This document shows, piece by piece, positions 1 to 11,379 of a stretch of 64,000 nt of DNA. Every line of letters begins with the position of its first letter. The first letter of the stretch is position 1. The notes under the pieces are model-generated. The model saw nothing but the letters and a program-made list of their open reading frames with translations. It made no database searches and had not been told where the DNA came from. Position numbers and translations under genes: made by a program. The stretch is taken from contig CM037597.1 of NCBI GenBank assembly GCA_021018995.1, forward strand, positions 36,272,936-36,336,935, given 5' to 3'. Source of the stretch: Chloranthus sessilifolius (taxonomy: Eukaryota; Streptophyta; Magnoliopsida; Chloranthales; Chloranthaceae).

Positions 1-480
1 AGAAAACGGTAATAAGCTTTCACGCTAGCTTATCTAAGATCGATCAACGAATGTGAGGAAATGGTCTTTTACGGTCATTGCATTTAATTTTACGTAATCA
101 ATCAGACTCTCCATCCGAGTTGTTTGTCCGGTTGACATAAGCTCACGAATCGAGGTTACAACAATGATTCCAGTTTCTTAGGTACCACGTAGGTGCTACC
201 CAATTTGAATCTGAAATGGGGTAAATGACCCTGCATCCAACAACTAACAACCTCTTTCATGACCACTTCTTGCATATGAGGGTTCAACCTCCTTTGCATT
301 TCTCTAGAAGGCTTTGCATCTTCTTCCAAGTAGATTTTGTGCATGCAAAGCAATTTGGATTGATTCCTCCTAAATCAGCAATAGTCCGCCAATTGCCCTT
401 TTATGTTCTTTCAAGACTATCAACAGCTCTTCCTCTTGCTCCTTTGTGAGAGAGGAAGAAATAATGGTGACAATGATTTA
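1..480 (-). pseudogene. Athila-type reverse transcriptase start, cut by window edge
   Basis: The minus strand shows CMHKIYLEEDAKPSREMQRR and LNPHMQEVVMKEV, which match the RT entry region at 50280-50380 of the complete Athila element. Further left (below about 165) come residues corresponding to the ELIPTRQTTGW part of the RT fingers. The catalytic domain would lie outside the window. It is broken. Confidence 0.75.
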
Positions 481-810
481 TGATTACCTAAGAACACATA
501 CTTAAAATTTTTCTCGGTACTTTAGTTCTAAATCAGTGGGTGAGAAAAGAAGGTAACAAAAGGTACCTTAGATGTTTGTGGAAGGGGAAGTAGCAGGTTT
601 CCAAGAAGAGAAACTTTGATTGATTAAGAGTTCCTTGCACAACATTTATTTCCTCGAATTTGAGATACAACTTGCTTCTTTTTATATCCCCAAGCATCTT
701 TAACATTTGTGGTGAAGTCTTCACCCTAATTGTTGTAAAGTCCCTTCCACAAGTTCATCCAATAGATCAACATGAAAACATTCTTGAGCTGAATTGAGGT
801 ACGTGTTGCA

Positions 811-1763
811 TTATAAATATTTAATTTTACCTTCATGTTTCCAAATGAGACTTCCATAATACCAGACTGCATTGAATGCAAGCATTTCTTTGTGCCAGAA
901 TGGTCTTCCCAAAATGAGGATGGAAGTTTTGCTTTTGGTTGGTTCCATATCCAAAACTAGAAAATGAGGATAGAAGAATTTATCTACTCCCACCAATACA
1001 TCTTCAATCATCCCTCTCTTTCTTTCGGATCTGCGCTAGTTATAACACCACATGAGTGGGTTTTAATTCTCCCAAACCTAGTTTCTCATATCTGAGAATG
1101 GAAGTAGGTTGACACTAGCACCCAAATCTAATAAAGCCTTTTCAATGGTGTGTTCCCCAATAATGCAAGGGATTGTGGGGATTCCAGGATCTTGAAGTTT
1201 AGGAGGTGTAGCAATGGATAACACCTGGTTAATTCCTTCCATAGCAAAGACCTTTTTGGACAACTGTATCCTAGACTGTCTTTTGTGAGTACAAACATCT
1301 TTCAAAAATTTTGCATATGGTGGAATTTGTTTGATTGCTTCAAGCAAAGGTAAATTTATCTTGACTTGCTTGAAAGTCTCCATCATCTCATCTATTTTTG
1401 TGTTCCCTTTATCAAAAGGGGATACAGATTTCATTGCATGAGGAAATGGTAAATGAGGAACTAATCTTTCATCTACTGACTTTAGAAGTGTTTTAAATTT
1501 TTTACTTTTCTATTTTTCATTTTTTAGTTTTTAAGGTACATCGAACCCCTTGCTATAAGCTCTTCTTTGCATATCTTTATCCTCTTCCTCATTTCTTTCT
1601 TCTTGACCACTTTGTTATCTATCATTTTCCACTTCTCAAAGTGGTGATTTACTTCTTCATGTGAATTAGAAGCTTCTCCAACCATAAAGCATCCTTTGGG
1701 ATTGTTCAAGGTTGGTGGGTAACTTTCCTTCCTCTCTTTTGCCAAGGTATTTGAAAGTCCCAA
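811..1763 (-). pseudogene. Athila-type gag-pol linker and protease remnant
   Basis: The linker is Lys/Glu-rich (1524-1763). The retropepsin-like block has the active-site motif LLDLGASVNLL near 1100-1135 and continues with DVLVGVDKFFYPHFLVLDME and ILILGRPF (811-1011). Both motifs recur in the protease at 49336-50127. Asp-Leu-Gly in place of Asp-Thr-Gly is seen in both copies. It is broken. Confidence 0.8.
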
Positions 1764-1910
1764 TGTTTCTTCAATCTTCTTTATGCTCTGTGAAAATTCA
1801 CGCTTTGAGTTAAAGATCCTAAATTTTGGAGTGAATTTAGGACTTGATCTTCAAAAGAAAGGGACTGGAAGGGTTTTGAATCGGGCATCACGCAGTTGTT
1901 GTGGAATGGG

Positions 1911-2974
1911 TCATCTTTGAAAGTTTGGTTTGACATAAAAATTCTGCTGATACGGCTGTGCAGTTTTGAAAGGCATTTGATTCTTTGGTTGTTGCTGTTG
2001 TTGGGATTGGTAATTCCCCTGGTTCCACCTCAAATTGGGGTGTGCTCTCCATGGATATTCATTTGACTGCATCTGTCCAAATGATTGAGCAACATGAGCT
2101 TGTTCCACCATTAAATCTGGGAACTGTGATGCAACAGGACATTGGTCAAGTGAATGAGTAGGGGACTGGCATATCAGACATGCCTCCTCTACTCTTGAAA
2201 TATTTGGAGTTTTAAGTGAGTCCATCAATCTATCAAACTTTGTGGTTAGATTGTCCATCTTTCTTTCCAACTCATTCACCTCATAGATCTTCCCTTTGGT
2301 GGGTTGGTGGTTGTTCAACCTAGCAGGATTTTCAATTTTTCTTGACAGAGATTCCTGCTGAGTGGAGTTTTCACCAATCACTTCAAATAAGTTCCAAACC
2401 TCTTCAACTATTTTTTGCAAGTAAGTGCCTCCACAGGAAGCATCCACCATATTTTTGCCTTTTTGATCAATTCCTTGATAGAAGCTTTGAACCAGCTGCC
2501 ACCTGGGAATTTGATGATGAGGACATTGCCTTAACAGTTCCTTGAATCTTTCCCATGCTTCATGGAAAGTTTCAGTTGAGTTTTGGGAGAATGAAATGAT
2601 ACTTTGTCTCAATTGGCTTGTTTTAGACATTGGGAAATATTTGGCTAAGAATTGACCGCAAATCATTCCAAGAAGTGATCTTGTTTGGTGCTAACATGGA
2701 TAACCATGCTCTAGCTTTATCCTTTAATGAAAAGGAAAGAGCCTCTTGGTTGCTTCGACCCGACCCATATGTTGAATGTGGTGCAAAGAGCCAAGAATTC
2801 ATCCACATGTTTGTATGGGCCTTCCTTACTCAGCCCATGGAAGGAAGGAAGCATTTGGATAGTTGATGACTTGATCTCATAATTTCCTTCAACAGTAGGA
2901 AATTGAATGCAAAAGGGGGAATTATAAGCACCAGGTGCAAAGTAATCCCTCAAAAGTCTAGGTTCTTCACCCAT
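1911..2974 (-). pseudogene. Athila-type gag remnant
   Basis: Gag is the structural protein that packages element RNA. The N-terminal block (around 2974-2620) has motifs shared with the gag at 47556, such as IKSSTIQMLPSFHGL and PYKHVDEFLALCTTFNI. A central block carries EAWERFKELLRQCPHHQIP and FYQGID. A CX2CX4HX4C zinc knuckle (CLICQSPTHSLDQC) lies near 2150-2195, and the C-terminal part is rich in Gln, Asn and Pro. It lies directly downstream of the primer site in the minus-strand sense. It is broken. Confidence 0.85.
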
Positions 2975-3248
2975 AGTAGCGAATTACGTATGTTGTTTGC
3001 TTGGTTCGTAGTAGCCTTTAAACTTCTAAATTCAATGGGAGAATCTCAGGGCTGAGAGTCCTACCAAACATACAACTCAGAACAAAAAAAATCTGATTAT
3101 GCACAGCAAACCTTCAGAATTCCTTTCAGTAATTTCCCTTCTTTAAAAATCGGAATATGAATAACTGCACAAGTATAAACAATAGAATAGTTTAGTACTG
3201 ATAAAAATTAAAATGAAAAACTTAGGTCTATCTATTTTAGAACAAATT

Positions 3249-3265
3249 CCCCGGCAACGGCGCCA
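3249..3265 (-). other. Primer-binding site, tRNA-Asp type
   Basis: Read on the minus strand this is TGGCGCCGTTGCCGGGG, the primer site typical of Athila/Tat elements and complementary to the 3' end of tRNA-Asp. It lies six bases from the LTR border, in the same arrangement as at 47112-47130. Confidence 0.9.
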
Positions 3266-4250
3266 AAAACTTGTTGGTATCTTCTTAGTGTGCTTGATTT
3301 ATGTGAGTTTTGAAAACAGATTTATAGCTGCTAAATTACAGGTGCGCTAGACTATATAAACAAATAAGGAAATATCAGCACAGTTAGAAGAGAATTAGCC
3401 TGCAAGATCAGGGCCAATTGTAGCAAGTTTTAAAAGTAAGTGAGTGAAAGATCGTCCATAGAGAATTTGTTTAAAATGTAAGATAAACCTCCAGATCTGA
3501 GCTACCAGATCTGGCTTCTTATCTTATCTAGAAAGTTGATAAGATGAGAGGTTTGAATTTGTCACGTTTAACAAACTAAAAACAAAGAAAATTTTAAACT
3601 AAATGATCCAGATCCGAGTTGGGGGAATGATTGAAACAAAGATGGAGAAGTAATATCTAAATCTGATTTGGTCTTTGAAATCTAATGAGAATAACTGCAG
3701 CTCAGCAGAGGTGTTCCAATCTTCATCTGGCTACAAGCACAGATGTAAGAGAAATAAATCTAATTTAAGGATTAGGTTTAAGCTTATGGCTATGGTCTGT
3801 CCACTTTAATGGCCACAAACCATCCAACAGTCTTTAATCCAAAGCCTTAGTTTAGAACAAGAAGCATCACTACAAATGCCGTGAGAGATTAGGTTACCAA
3901 CACTAATTCTCACAGGATTAATGAATCAAGGGAAATTGCATGAAAAACAGTAAATCTAAAGGAGTCTAATGCAATAAGGAGATCAGAGGGAACCCTTAAC
4001 ATGAGTCCAATTGAGAAAATACGGTTCTGACAACCTTTTCAAATCCACTTACAATTACAGAAAGCTAGCGCTTAAAGCCTCTGTAGTCTTGAATACAACT
4101 CTCTTTTGAATTACAGAAATGTCTCACAACTCTCAATTGCAAGTCAAAGTGAAGCTATTACAGGGATTTCAGACAAACTATCTGGTTTGGAAATGGGGGA
4201 ATAGGAATGAAACTCAAAATCTAGATGCCCCAATTGGGCAAATGCTTTGT

Positions 4251-4400
4251 CTATTTATAGCTTTCCCCAGGTCCTGCTCAGATGTGTATCAACCAATCAG
4301 AGGTTCTCAGATCTGTATTGACCAATGGTAGTTGAGCACGGGGATCGAGATCTATTCTGGCCAATCAGAATTCCTCGATCTGTTTCAGCCAATCAGGTGA
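4251..4400 (-). promoter_or_regulatory. LTR promoter: TATA box with four CCAAT boxes
   Basis: On the minus strand CTATAAATAG (4251-4260) is a good TATA box. Four CCAAT-type motifs follow in the upstream direction (plus strand CCAATCAGA, CCAATGG, CCAATCAGA and CCAATCAGG, between about 4290 and 4397), each embedded in a repeated GATCTG-containing stretch. The regular spacing suggests tandem amplification of a promoter module. This is inferred from motifs alone. Confidence 0.6.
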
Positions 4401-4609
4401 AAAAGGCATCAATTCTGTTATGCATTTTGAAAGTTTGTTAGAGTTTCTAGAAGTTCCCGCCAAGTTATTCCCTCTCTAGGTGCTCACGTGGGGTGGAATA
4501 TTCCATTGCTTTATGCTTAGAACCCTCTGGAATGTCCCTAGGTTTTAAAATGCATTGGGATGCGTGCAACAGATTACTGAATTGCCCTTGTTAAAACTGC
4601 GAATCTCCA

Positions 4610-4870
4610 GAATACCTTTTCGCAGAGCTTAGGGGCCTTTTCGCAAAGTGCTGTGACTTCTGAAGCTCTTTTCGCAATGTTCAATCTCTCTTCGAATTGT
4701 GTTTTCTCCTTTTCGCAAAGTTCAATCTTCTCTTCGAAGAGTTCAGATGCTCTTCGAAAACTAAGCCTGGAGTTTTAGTCCTTTTCTCAGAGTTCCAGGT
4801 TCTTTACGAAAAGTGCAGGTTCTTTGCGAAAAGAACTCTGTATTGCATTTCTCTGTTCGAATTGTTCCCT
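4610..4870. repeat. Cluster of TTCGCAAAG / CTTCGAAGA words in the LTR
   Basis: Short words such as TTTTCGCAAAG, TTCTCTTCGAA and CTCTTCGAAAA recur about ten times in 260 bp with little other conservation. The cluster lies roughly 350 bp upstream of the LTR TATA box in the minus-strand sense. The other Athila element has a different word family in a comparable LTR position. Confidence 0.6.
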
Positions 4871-5117
4871 GCTTCTCTTACAGGTCTTTGCCTCTTCCTT
4901 TTAGACTTTTCCACAGCTGATGAGGTTGTTTCTTCACTTCCTTCCTTTGGACTGACATGGATTGTCATCTTTTTGGCACTTTTGAGCTGCTTTTATGGTT
5001 AAGTTTGTCTTTATTGTTAGCTGCAACATAGGCACTTAAAACACTTATTTAGTTCTCTCAAAGGTCTATCAAGACTTAAGTTTAGGGGTGAAAAATGGTA
5101 TTTTTCATTTGTCAACA

Positions 5118-5147
5118 ATCGTGCCTACCAATACCCTCACCCTCCAT
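5118..5147 (-). pseudogene. Possible antisense gene start, cut by Athila insertion
   Basis: A minus-strand ATG at 5147-5145 opens a short peptide beginning MEGEGIGRHD that reaches the Athila LTR border at 5117. It lies about 170 bp downstream of the TATA box at 5316-5325. A partly similar stretch (reading MGGIGNEGAS) lies after the second cassette near 7430-7460, which supports a shared 5' coding end. The product is unknown. Confidence 0.35.
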
Positions 5148-5315
5148 CCTAGAAGAAAGAGCTCGAAAAACTAGAGAATGAAAGAAACGGCGCCTGAAAT
5201 AGATGACCGGATCGCGAGATATCACCAAAACACGAAAACTAGAGCGTAAAGAAATAAGGAAACGAAGAATCAAAGACCAAAACAGATAGCATGAAAAAAA
5301 TGAAAAGTTTTTGAA

Positions 5316-5660
5316 CTATTTATAACACACGGCTAAATCGTGCGCGTAAACTCACTTGCTCAACCCAATCACTCACCACCGTCCCCATGCTTAATTTGGA
5401 TCAAATGATCAGTCTTGAGCGCGTAAACGAATCATTGCTTGTTCAAACTAACCCGATGCACTGGTTGCATACAGCCTATCAGATGTGTAATCATCTTATG
5501 CACCCGAACCAGCGCGCGCGAATGCCAACAGTCATCCCCACAGTGACCGGCCACCGCCCTAATCTTGTGTCCCATGCCGTGCGTTTAACTCGGTTAAACG
5601 ACCTGACATTAGCACTTAATGACTTGCTGACCCTCTAAAATGCGCGCTCCCATTCCAACA
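5316..5660 (-). promoter_or_regulatory. Antisense promoter cassette A: TATA plus CGCGC words
   Basis: TTATAAATAG is read on the minus strand at 5325-5316. Immediately upstream (5330-5660) are repeated words such as GTTTACGCGCACGATTTAGC, GTTTACGCGC, GCGCGCGC and CGAGTTAAACGCACGG. About 150 bp downstream is a stretch resembling that of cassette B (CGTGTTTTGGTGATAT versus CGTGTTTTAGTGATAT). Promoter function is inferred. Confidence 0.45.
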
Positions 5661-7290
5661 TGCAATTTATTTATGTGCCCGGAGTGAAGCACGCAAATCC
5701 CCAGAAACACAAAAAAATATGCCCCAGAATAGCAAGTTCATAGGCCTAAATTAGGAGACTTCCGACACTGATTACCGAACTAAACTCTGCCCTGGTTAAG
5801 ACCAATCCAAAAACACTCCTAACTTAAATAATATATATATATATACACCCCAAACTAAAATAAAAAAAATACCCCCCAACATCATTTATACACTTCAACT
5901 AAGACCGAACTAAATTGAAAAAAAATGATGAAAAAAATATCCCCCATCACTCATGCACTTGATCTTAGACTAAACTAAACTAAACTAAAAATGCTCCCAA
6001 CATACCCCAAATTCGAAATAAAATAAACCCAATCGAACCAAACTTGAAGAAATATTAAATAAGAAAAGCATCACACCCAAAACAAGTTCAATAAGTTGTA
6101 AGATAAATCAAACCAAAAGTTTACTACATAACCACAAGAGGAATTTAAAAATGTAACCACTTCATAAATGAATAAATAATTACAAAATACACTGAGGGCA
6201 TACCCTCTGAATACACAACTTAAAACAAGAAATTTAAAATCCGCACGTTCAGGCAATGCCCGAATCAAGATTTATTCGGGAAACTACTTCGAGTTGGGTT
6301 GATAGCACCAACCCTAGCATCACCTCGAATTCCCAATAATCCTCAGCAATCACAACTCTTTGGGTTCAATACCCGGGATACAAAACAAAAAGGAAGAAAA
6401 GACATCAACAAAGAATGCCCAAAAATCACAAATAAAAAAAATGCTCCAAAACTTTTAAAATCTTAAACTTGAAATAGAATTCAAAAATGAAAAAGAACCA
6501 AAGCCTTGGGCTCACTTATAACCTATACTTCCTAAACCATAGAGTGACAAGTGTCACACTTTTAAACTCTTCTAATCTAATTAAATCCAAACCAAACACA
6601 TACCCCCCTTCGAAAAACCATGATCTGTGACAAGCTTAGATAAAGCAATAGGAGTAAAACACCCAACAACCATCTAGAACTCTTCGAAAATTCATATACT
6701 TCTAACAAGTGTTATCTTGAATTAAATTAAAGGACTAGAAAAAATACCCTAAACCTTAAACAAAACAAACAACAAGAAAACTCTGAATGGAAACCCTGAC
6801 TTGTTTGGGACCAAAAAATGCCCCCAACAAACCCATTAGAACCAAGTGAACTCTCTAAACAAAACTCAAAAAAACAAATCAATCTCGGGATAAACCCTCA
6901 ATAAATCCAGAATGAATCCAAAACTCTGAGATAAAGCACAAACTAAACTAAATCAAACAAAATATGCCTAACTAATCCATTAAATGAGTTAAAAAAGTAA
7001 ATAAGCACAAAAAAAACAACAACACATCTTTATTCATAATTTAAAATTTCTTTACATGTATCACCGGAGGCATAAATCCTGAACTTACAACCCAAAACAA
7101 AAACCTAGAACCTAATTTATAACCCAAAACGAAAACCTAGAACCTAATTTATTACCCAAAACGAAAACCTAGAACCTAATTTATTACCCAAAACGAAAAC
7201 CTAGAACCTAACTTACAACCCAAAACGAAAACTAGAAACTCGAAATGAAAACAAAGCGAGAAGTGGAGCGTCCAATCGGAGGCTTCAGGA
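5660..7290. other. AT- and AC-rich stretch without recognisable gene
   Basis: The plus strand is rich in A and C with runs of AAACTAAA and CCCAAC type, and there is a short TA run near 5826-5842. Reading frames are short and match nothing I recognise. By position it could be the body of an antisense gene starting at cassette B, but no PMD or DUF7745 motif is visible. Confidence 0.5.
7085..7235. repeat. 32-bp tandem repeat, about 4-5 copies
   Basis: The unit reads approximately CCTAATTTATTACCCAAAAC followed by GAAAACCTAGAA. Neighbouring copies differ at a few bases, and the two central copies are identical. Confidence 0.85.
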
Positions 7291-7560
7291 AGGATTGGTT
7301 GGGTATTACATCCCTCCACTTGTAACACCTTCTCTTCCGCTATCTTCACCTCCTCCGCCGCCGCCTCCTCAACGGTGCCTTCACTGCTCCCTAAAAGGGA
7401 TCGATGTGAAGACTAGCACCCTCATTCCCAATACCACCCATTCCCAAAATAATGTTGCCCCGAGCATCATCTCAAGACGAAGATCACACAAAATAAGGAA
7501 CATAGGAAGAAACGGCATCCCAATCAAATGGTTTGATAATCTAATATCACTAAAACACGA
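7290..7560 (-). other. Possible 5' region of an antisense transcript (cassette B)
   Basis: On the minus strand, downstream of the TATA box at 7645-7636, comes a leader related to that of cassette A. It is followed by an open stretch encoding Met-Gly-Gly-Ile-Gly-Asn-Glu-Gly-like residues (7430-7460) and an Arg-rich tract from a GGAGGCGGCGG-type run (7340-7370). The product is not recognised and the frame is uncertain. Confidence 0.3.
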
Positions 7561-7635
7561 ATTTTAGAACACAATATCCAGAAAAAGTAAAACTCGAGAC
7601 TAAACCAGAGAATGAGAAACAAATGAAGGCTACCT

Positions 7636-7810
7636 CTCTTATATAGAGTACGAACTTAATCACGCGCCCATGCACATGCACTCAATCCAGAACACGCGCC
7701 ACGCACATTGCGCTTAATCCAAAACACGCGCTCCGACCTGAGCACACAATTGAACCATCATTCACGCCGCCTGTGCGACACTCCGATCACGCACAATACT
7801 TGAACCACGT
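7636..7810 (-). promoter_or_regulatory. Antisense promoter cassette B: TATA plus CGCGC words
   Basis: CTATATAAG is read on the minus strand just after GTACT. Directly upstream (7655-7800) the words CACGCGCCCATG, ACACGCGCCACGCAC, TTGCGCTTAATCC and ACACGCGCTCCG recur. The layout repeats that of cassette A some 2.3 kb away, which points to an old duplication. Function is inferred. Confidence 0.45.
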
Positions 7811-8149
7811 AACCCTATCAAATAGTTCACACGAGCCGAGCAATACAAAAGGCCTCCCTCGTAGTGACCTGATCACCCACTCACTATAGGCCGCGCAATA
7901 CGAAAAGTCGCCTGCGCAGTGACCTAGTGATGCCCCGATCATGTGCAAGAGTTTGAACGCATAATTCAATCACTCGCACACTCACACATGCATAAACAAC
8001 CCTTCAAACTTGTGATTGCATGGTCAAAAATAGGCGTGCAATGGCTTACTATGAACAGAATCTACACCTTCACATCTTTTGCACCCAATCTTGATCAAAA
8101 TTCCCCTGTTCCATCGCGTGGCCTCACACGCTATTCAAAAAGAATGACA

Positions 8150-8990
8150 TAACCCCATCACGCACGTCCCATCACAATAAGATGCACACACACGATATCA
8201 CAACAGCATCCAGTCCCATCGTGATAAATCTATCGCGCCACCACACATCCTCTCGTGAGAAGCTAAAAATGAAGCCAATCACGACACAATCACAATGTGA
8301 TCGCATAACCCAAGATCTGCCAAAGAAAGAAATAAGACACACCTATCGTGCAACTATCCTACCAGCATCCCATCGCAAACAACGCCCCATAACATCCAGA
8401 CACAACCTCGACACACATTCATGAATATGTCCTCTCACGATGCAACTATGATTCGTTCCCACCATGAACATGCCCCATCGCGACACAACAATCTCATTTG
8501 GTCCTACAACCTTGACACCAATCACACCTCCCCGAAACCCCGTCATGAAATCGCGCATGGAGTCAAACTTTCTGAAAGTCTCATCGCTAACTATGCTCAG
8601 CTGACATCCCATCACAAACATCACTACCCAAAAAGCTCAAACAACACTTGCCACGCCATATGATGAAAAGGAAGAAAGCTCGATCGTGTCCCATTGCTAA
8701 AGCAAAGAGCTCTCTCCCGAATTGCTCGCTACATAATAGTCACCAGACACCACTGCAGCAGAAATACATGAAGAGTCAGGACTCCTCCCATGTCCCCTCG
8801 CATCCAACCAATGCCAAGTTCCAGCGTGAGCATCTTGAATTTCTCCCCACGTCCTACCAGGACTCATCCAACACACAGCCAAAGAAAGTAAAATTCCCCA
8901 CGTCCCACAAGGACATGTCCAGCATGCAGCCAAAGAAAAGAAAAGAAATCCCCAAAGTCCCATCATGATGTCACAGCGACTGCCAGCCGG
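8150..8990. repeat. CATCGCGA / CCCATCAC word-rich stretch
   Basis: Words such as CCCATCGCGACACAAC, TCTCACGATG, CCCATCGTGA and CATCGCAAAC recur many times without a fixed period. From 8780 to 8970 a related pattern of CCACGTCCYACMAGGAC plus CAGCCAAAGAAA occurs twice. Long frames here on both strands are likely composition effects of these words, not genes. Confidence 0.5.
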
Positions 8991-8999
8991 TCCCGCCAC

Positions 9000-9790
9000 C
9001 AGCTATACAAAAATCCTGACAACCCATCAATCCCATCACAGACTACACAAGCTACGCACAACACAGGTAAGTATCACCCCCAGGTAAGAACTGCTCCCCT
9101 CTCTTTTACTCAATATTCCTTGCAATATATAGTTAGCTATGATTAAGTCCAAAATGTTTTCAAAACCCATCTCTCTCAACTCGTGAATCACTGTAGTCCT
9201 CCCATAAGAGACAATCATCAGTATTCGCTGAGAATGTTAGACGGAGTATCCGACATGCCAAGTGTCGTCTTGACAACCACATCAATGGTCGGGTCCAGAA
9301 ATCCCGTACTGGTGGATCTGCTCAGCGACATCTCGAAAGCCACGTTTTTCACCGTTTTACCATCGAATTGATCTTAAGTTAAAATCCCAAAATTTCAAAA
9401 AAAAATCTCTTGCTTTTCAAACCAAAAATCTTTTACTCCAAAAAAAACATCCCTTACTTCCAAAACCTAAAAAAAAAAAAAAAACAACTAAAAAAAAAAA
9501 CAAGATAATAATAAACAGAAAGACCTCTTACCTATCAAAATTCACTTCAAGTAACAGCCCGAACCAGCCATTCCCCTGGGAAACCAAACAATGAGTATAT
9601 TTATTTTAAGAATTTACAAACGCCTATTGGAAAAGGAACGCCTGACGCACATTGGTGTGAGCAATGACGCGCCTGGTCTGACATGACTTGCAAAAGCCTT
9701 CGACATTATATTACATTATATTATTGATCCATGGACCTTACTTATGGACATTTGTATGACGCCCCCCAGTACCTCGACTGCGTCATACCC
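9000..9790. other. No gene recognised
   Basis: Short frames on both strands near 9036-9371 match nothing I recognise. A-rich runs lie at 9395-9510. The segment belongs to the presumed 3' region of the Tat-like element. Confidence 0.4.
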
Positions 9791-9794
9791 CTCT

Positions 9795-10015
9795 GTTTGA
9801 CTGCCCCTTATAGCAGGTCGCGACATGTGGTGGGGTGCCCCTTGCACCCAAAGATTAGGATATGTTGATTCTCCTTTTCATTTAACTGTCACTCACAGCA
9901 GATCACACCACGCGACGGGATACCCCTTGCACCCGCAGAATAGGATACGCTGACTTCCCCTGTCAACAGTCTATGACAGCGGGTTGCGACACGTAACAGG
10001 ATCGCCCCTGGGCAT
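9795..10015. repeat. Diverged tandem repeat, about 90 bp, 2.5 copies
   Basis: Repeated blocks share the pattern CAGRTCRCRMCAYG, then GGRTRCCCCTTGCACCC, then an AGATTAGGATATG/AGAATAGGATACG stretch ending in CTGACTTCCCCTGT-like sequence. The last copy is partial. Confidence 0.7.
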
Positions 10016-10226
10016 CCACGGCATGGAACATGCCTTTTGATAGCTACCACTGGGCCCCCAATTGCTCAATCTTAGCTTGCGCTGATAGATAAAAAAGCCA
10101 AGCATGTCATGTCAGCATCTCCAGTTCACATTTGTGATTTTTCAAGAGAAACTAGAAGACACCTCGAATGAGGGGTGTCTACTTCTTCGACGCGTTCTTA
10201 CTTCACAAGAGCGCGCCGTAACGTGC

Positions 10227-10240
10227 CAAAGAGGGGCATC
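10227..10240 (+). other. Polypurine tract of the Tat-like element
   Basis: CCAAAGAGGGGCATC directly precedes TGTAGACACCCC. The same tract and LTR start are seen in reverse complement at 41376-41392. Confidence 0.75.
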
Positions 10241-10374
10241 TGTAGACACCCCTATTTTTCCCTCTCGGAATATACAAATCTGTTCGATCAACCTTTGACC
10301 TTACTCGTGACTTTTTTAAAAAGAGTTGCTGTCTCTGGAAATTTCACAACCCTAATTGGGACCATATGCTAAAT

Positions 10375-10755
10375 AATAGTATATGGCTGAACACAGGCTG
10401 AAACAGAAGCTCTGTAGCATAGACCCCATAACCCAACGAAGGGACCATACACTGAAACAATAGTACATGACTAAATGCATGCTGAAATAATAGCTCTATG
10501 GCTCAGATCCCAATGTAGGGAGACTATATACTAAAACAATAGTATATAGTTAGAATGTAGACTGAAATAATAGTCTTGTATTTCAGACCCCCTAACCCTA
10601 ATGTAGGAACCATGCACTGAAATAATAGTACATGACTGAACACAGGCTGAAACAATAGCTCTGTGGCTCATATCCCAATGTAGGGAGACTATATACTGAA
10701 ACAACAGTATATAGTTGGAATGTAGGCTGAAATAATAGTCTGACATTTTAGACCC
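10375..10755. repeat. Tandem repeat, period about 167 bp with half-size subunits
   Basis: Blocks of the form ACTGAAACAATAGTAYATG, GCTGAAAYAATAGCTCTRTGG, CCCAATGTAGGGAGACTATA and ACTGAAATAATAGTCT recur in order, slightly more than two full cycles. Each cycle is built of two similar half units. Confidence 0.85.
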
Positions 10756-11379
10756 GACCCAGACACAGATAGCCCCGAATTATGCGCCTAAAACCACGCG
10801 TGCAATTCGATCGCTCGCTAAACCACACACGTGCAATCAGTCCCCTTTAAGACCAGACTTTCTTTCCACAGACCACCTTGAGACTCGATTATACGCCTCA
10901 CATGAGACACGTGATCAGATTGAGCGCCCCACCATTGGCGTGCAATTGGCCTACGCCTGACCTAGTCTTACTGTCCTTGACCCTCAAGCTTCCTCGATTA
11001 AACGTTCCGAAAGAGATGCTTAATCGGATTGCGCACGCTACACCATGAGTGCAACTGGTCCTAACATTGTTAGAACTCGGAAACTCGTTGAGCAAGTCAG
11101 CTAGTCGCTCACTGAGTTGGTGACTGACTCAAAGAAATTAAGCACTGAGGAACCGACGTACAATTCGATTAAACGACTGAAACTGGGCGTTTAATTAGAA
11201 AAAAACCTATAAAAGCTTTTTTTTTCATTCGACTAGGGAGGTTGGACGAAAGAGGCTAAAAATTCGTAGAGAGAGAATGGCAAGTACAGAGAATTTCGAG
11301 AACAAACCCATAGAGAAATATAGCCATGATTTCGAGATTCAAGCTTCAAATTTTTGAGATTCCTCTCCGCAGCCCCGAC

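Larger units (their letters stand above)
1..5117 (-). mobile_element. Athila-type Ty3/gypsy element, 5' part, cut by window edge
   Basis: On the minus strand the order is LTR (5117-3272), tRNA-Asp-type primer site, gag, linker, protease and the start of reverse transcriptase, which runs off the left edge. The gag and protease resemble those of the complete element at 45047-57882, and the two LTRs begin alike, so both belong to one Athila-like group. Only one LTR is in the window, so age cannot be read from LTR pairs. The copy is broken in many places. Its right end abuts position 5118, ten codons after a possible minus-strand start codon, which suggests that it inserted into an older unit. 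Confidence 0.85.
3272..5117 (-). repeat. 5' LTR of the left Athila-type element
   Basis: The LTR is 1846 bp and has TG...CA ends (on the plus strand TGTTGGTATC at the left and GTCAACA at the right). The left border is set by the adjacent primer-binding site. The right border is set by likeness to the start of the LTR at 45047: both begin TGTT, then share a CATTTTTCACCC stretch and a later GATAGACCT stretch. It contains one copy of the segment that is tandemly duplicated in the other Athila LTRs (around 3776-3826 here). Confidence 0.85.

Noticed and set aside
7295-7567. Plus-strand Pro-rich protein
   Set aside because: The Pro run comes from a CCGCCGCCGCC tract; the promoter-like signals nearby point to the minus strand.
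8182-8968. Overlapping long frames on both strands in the CATCGCGA-rich stretch
   Set aside because: They arise from the repeated C-rich words; residue composition is biased to His/Ser/Pro and no family is recognised.
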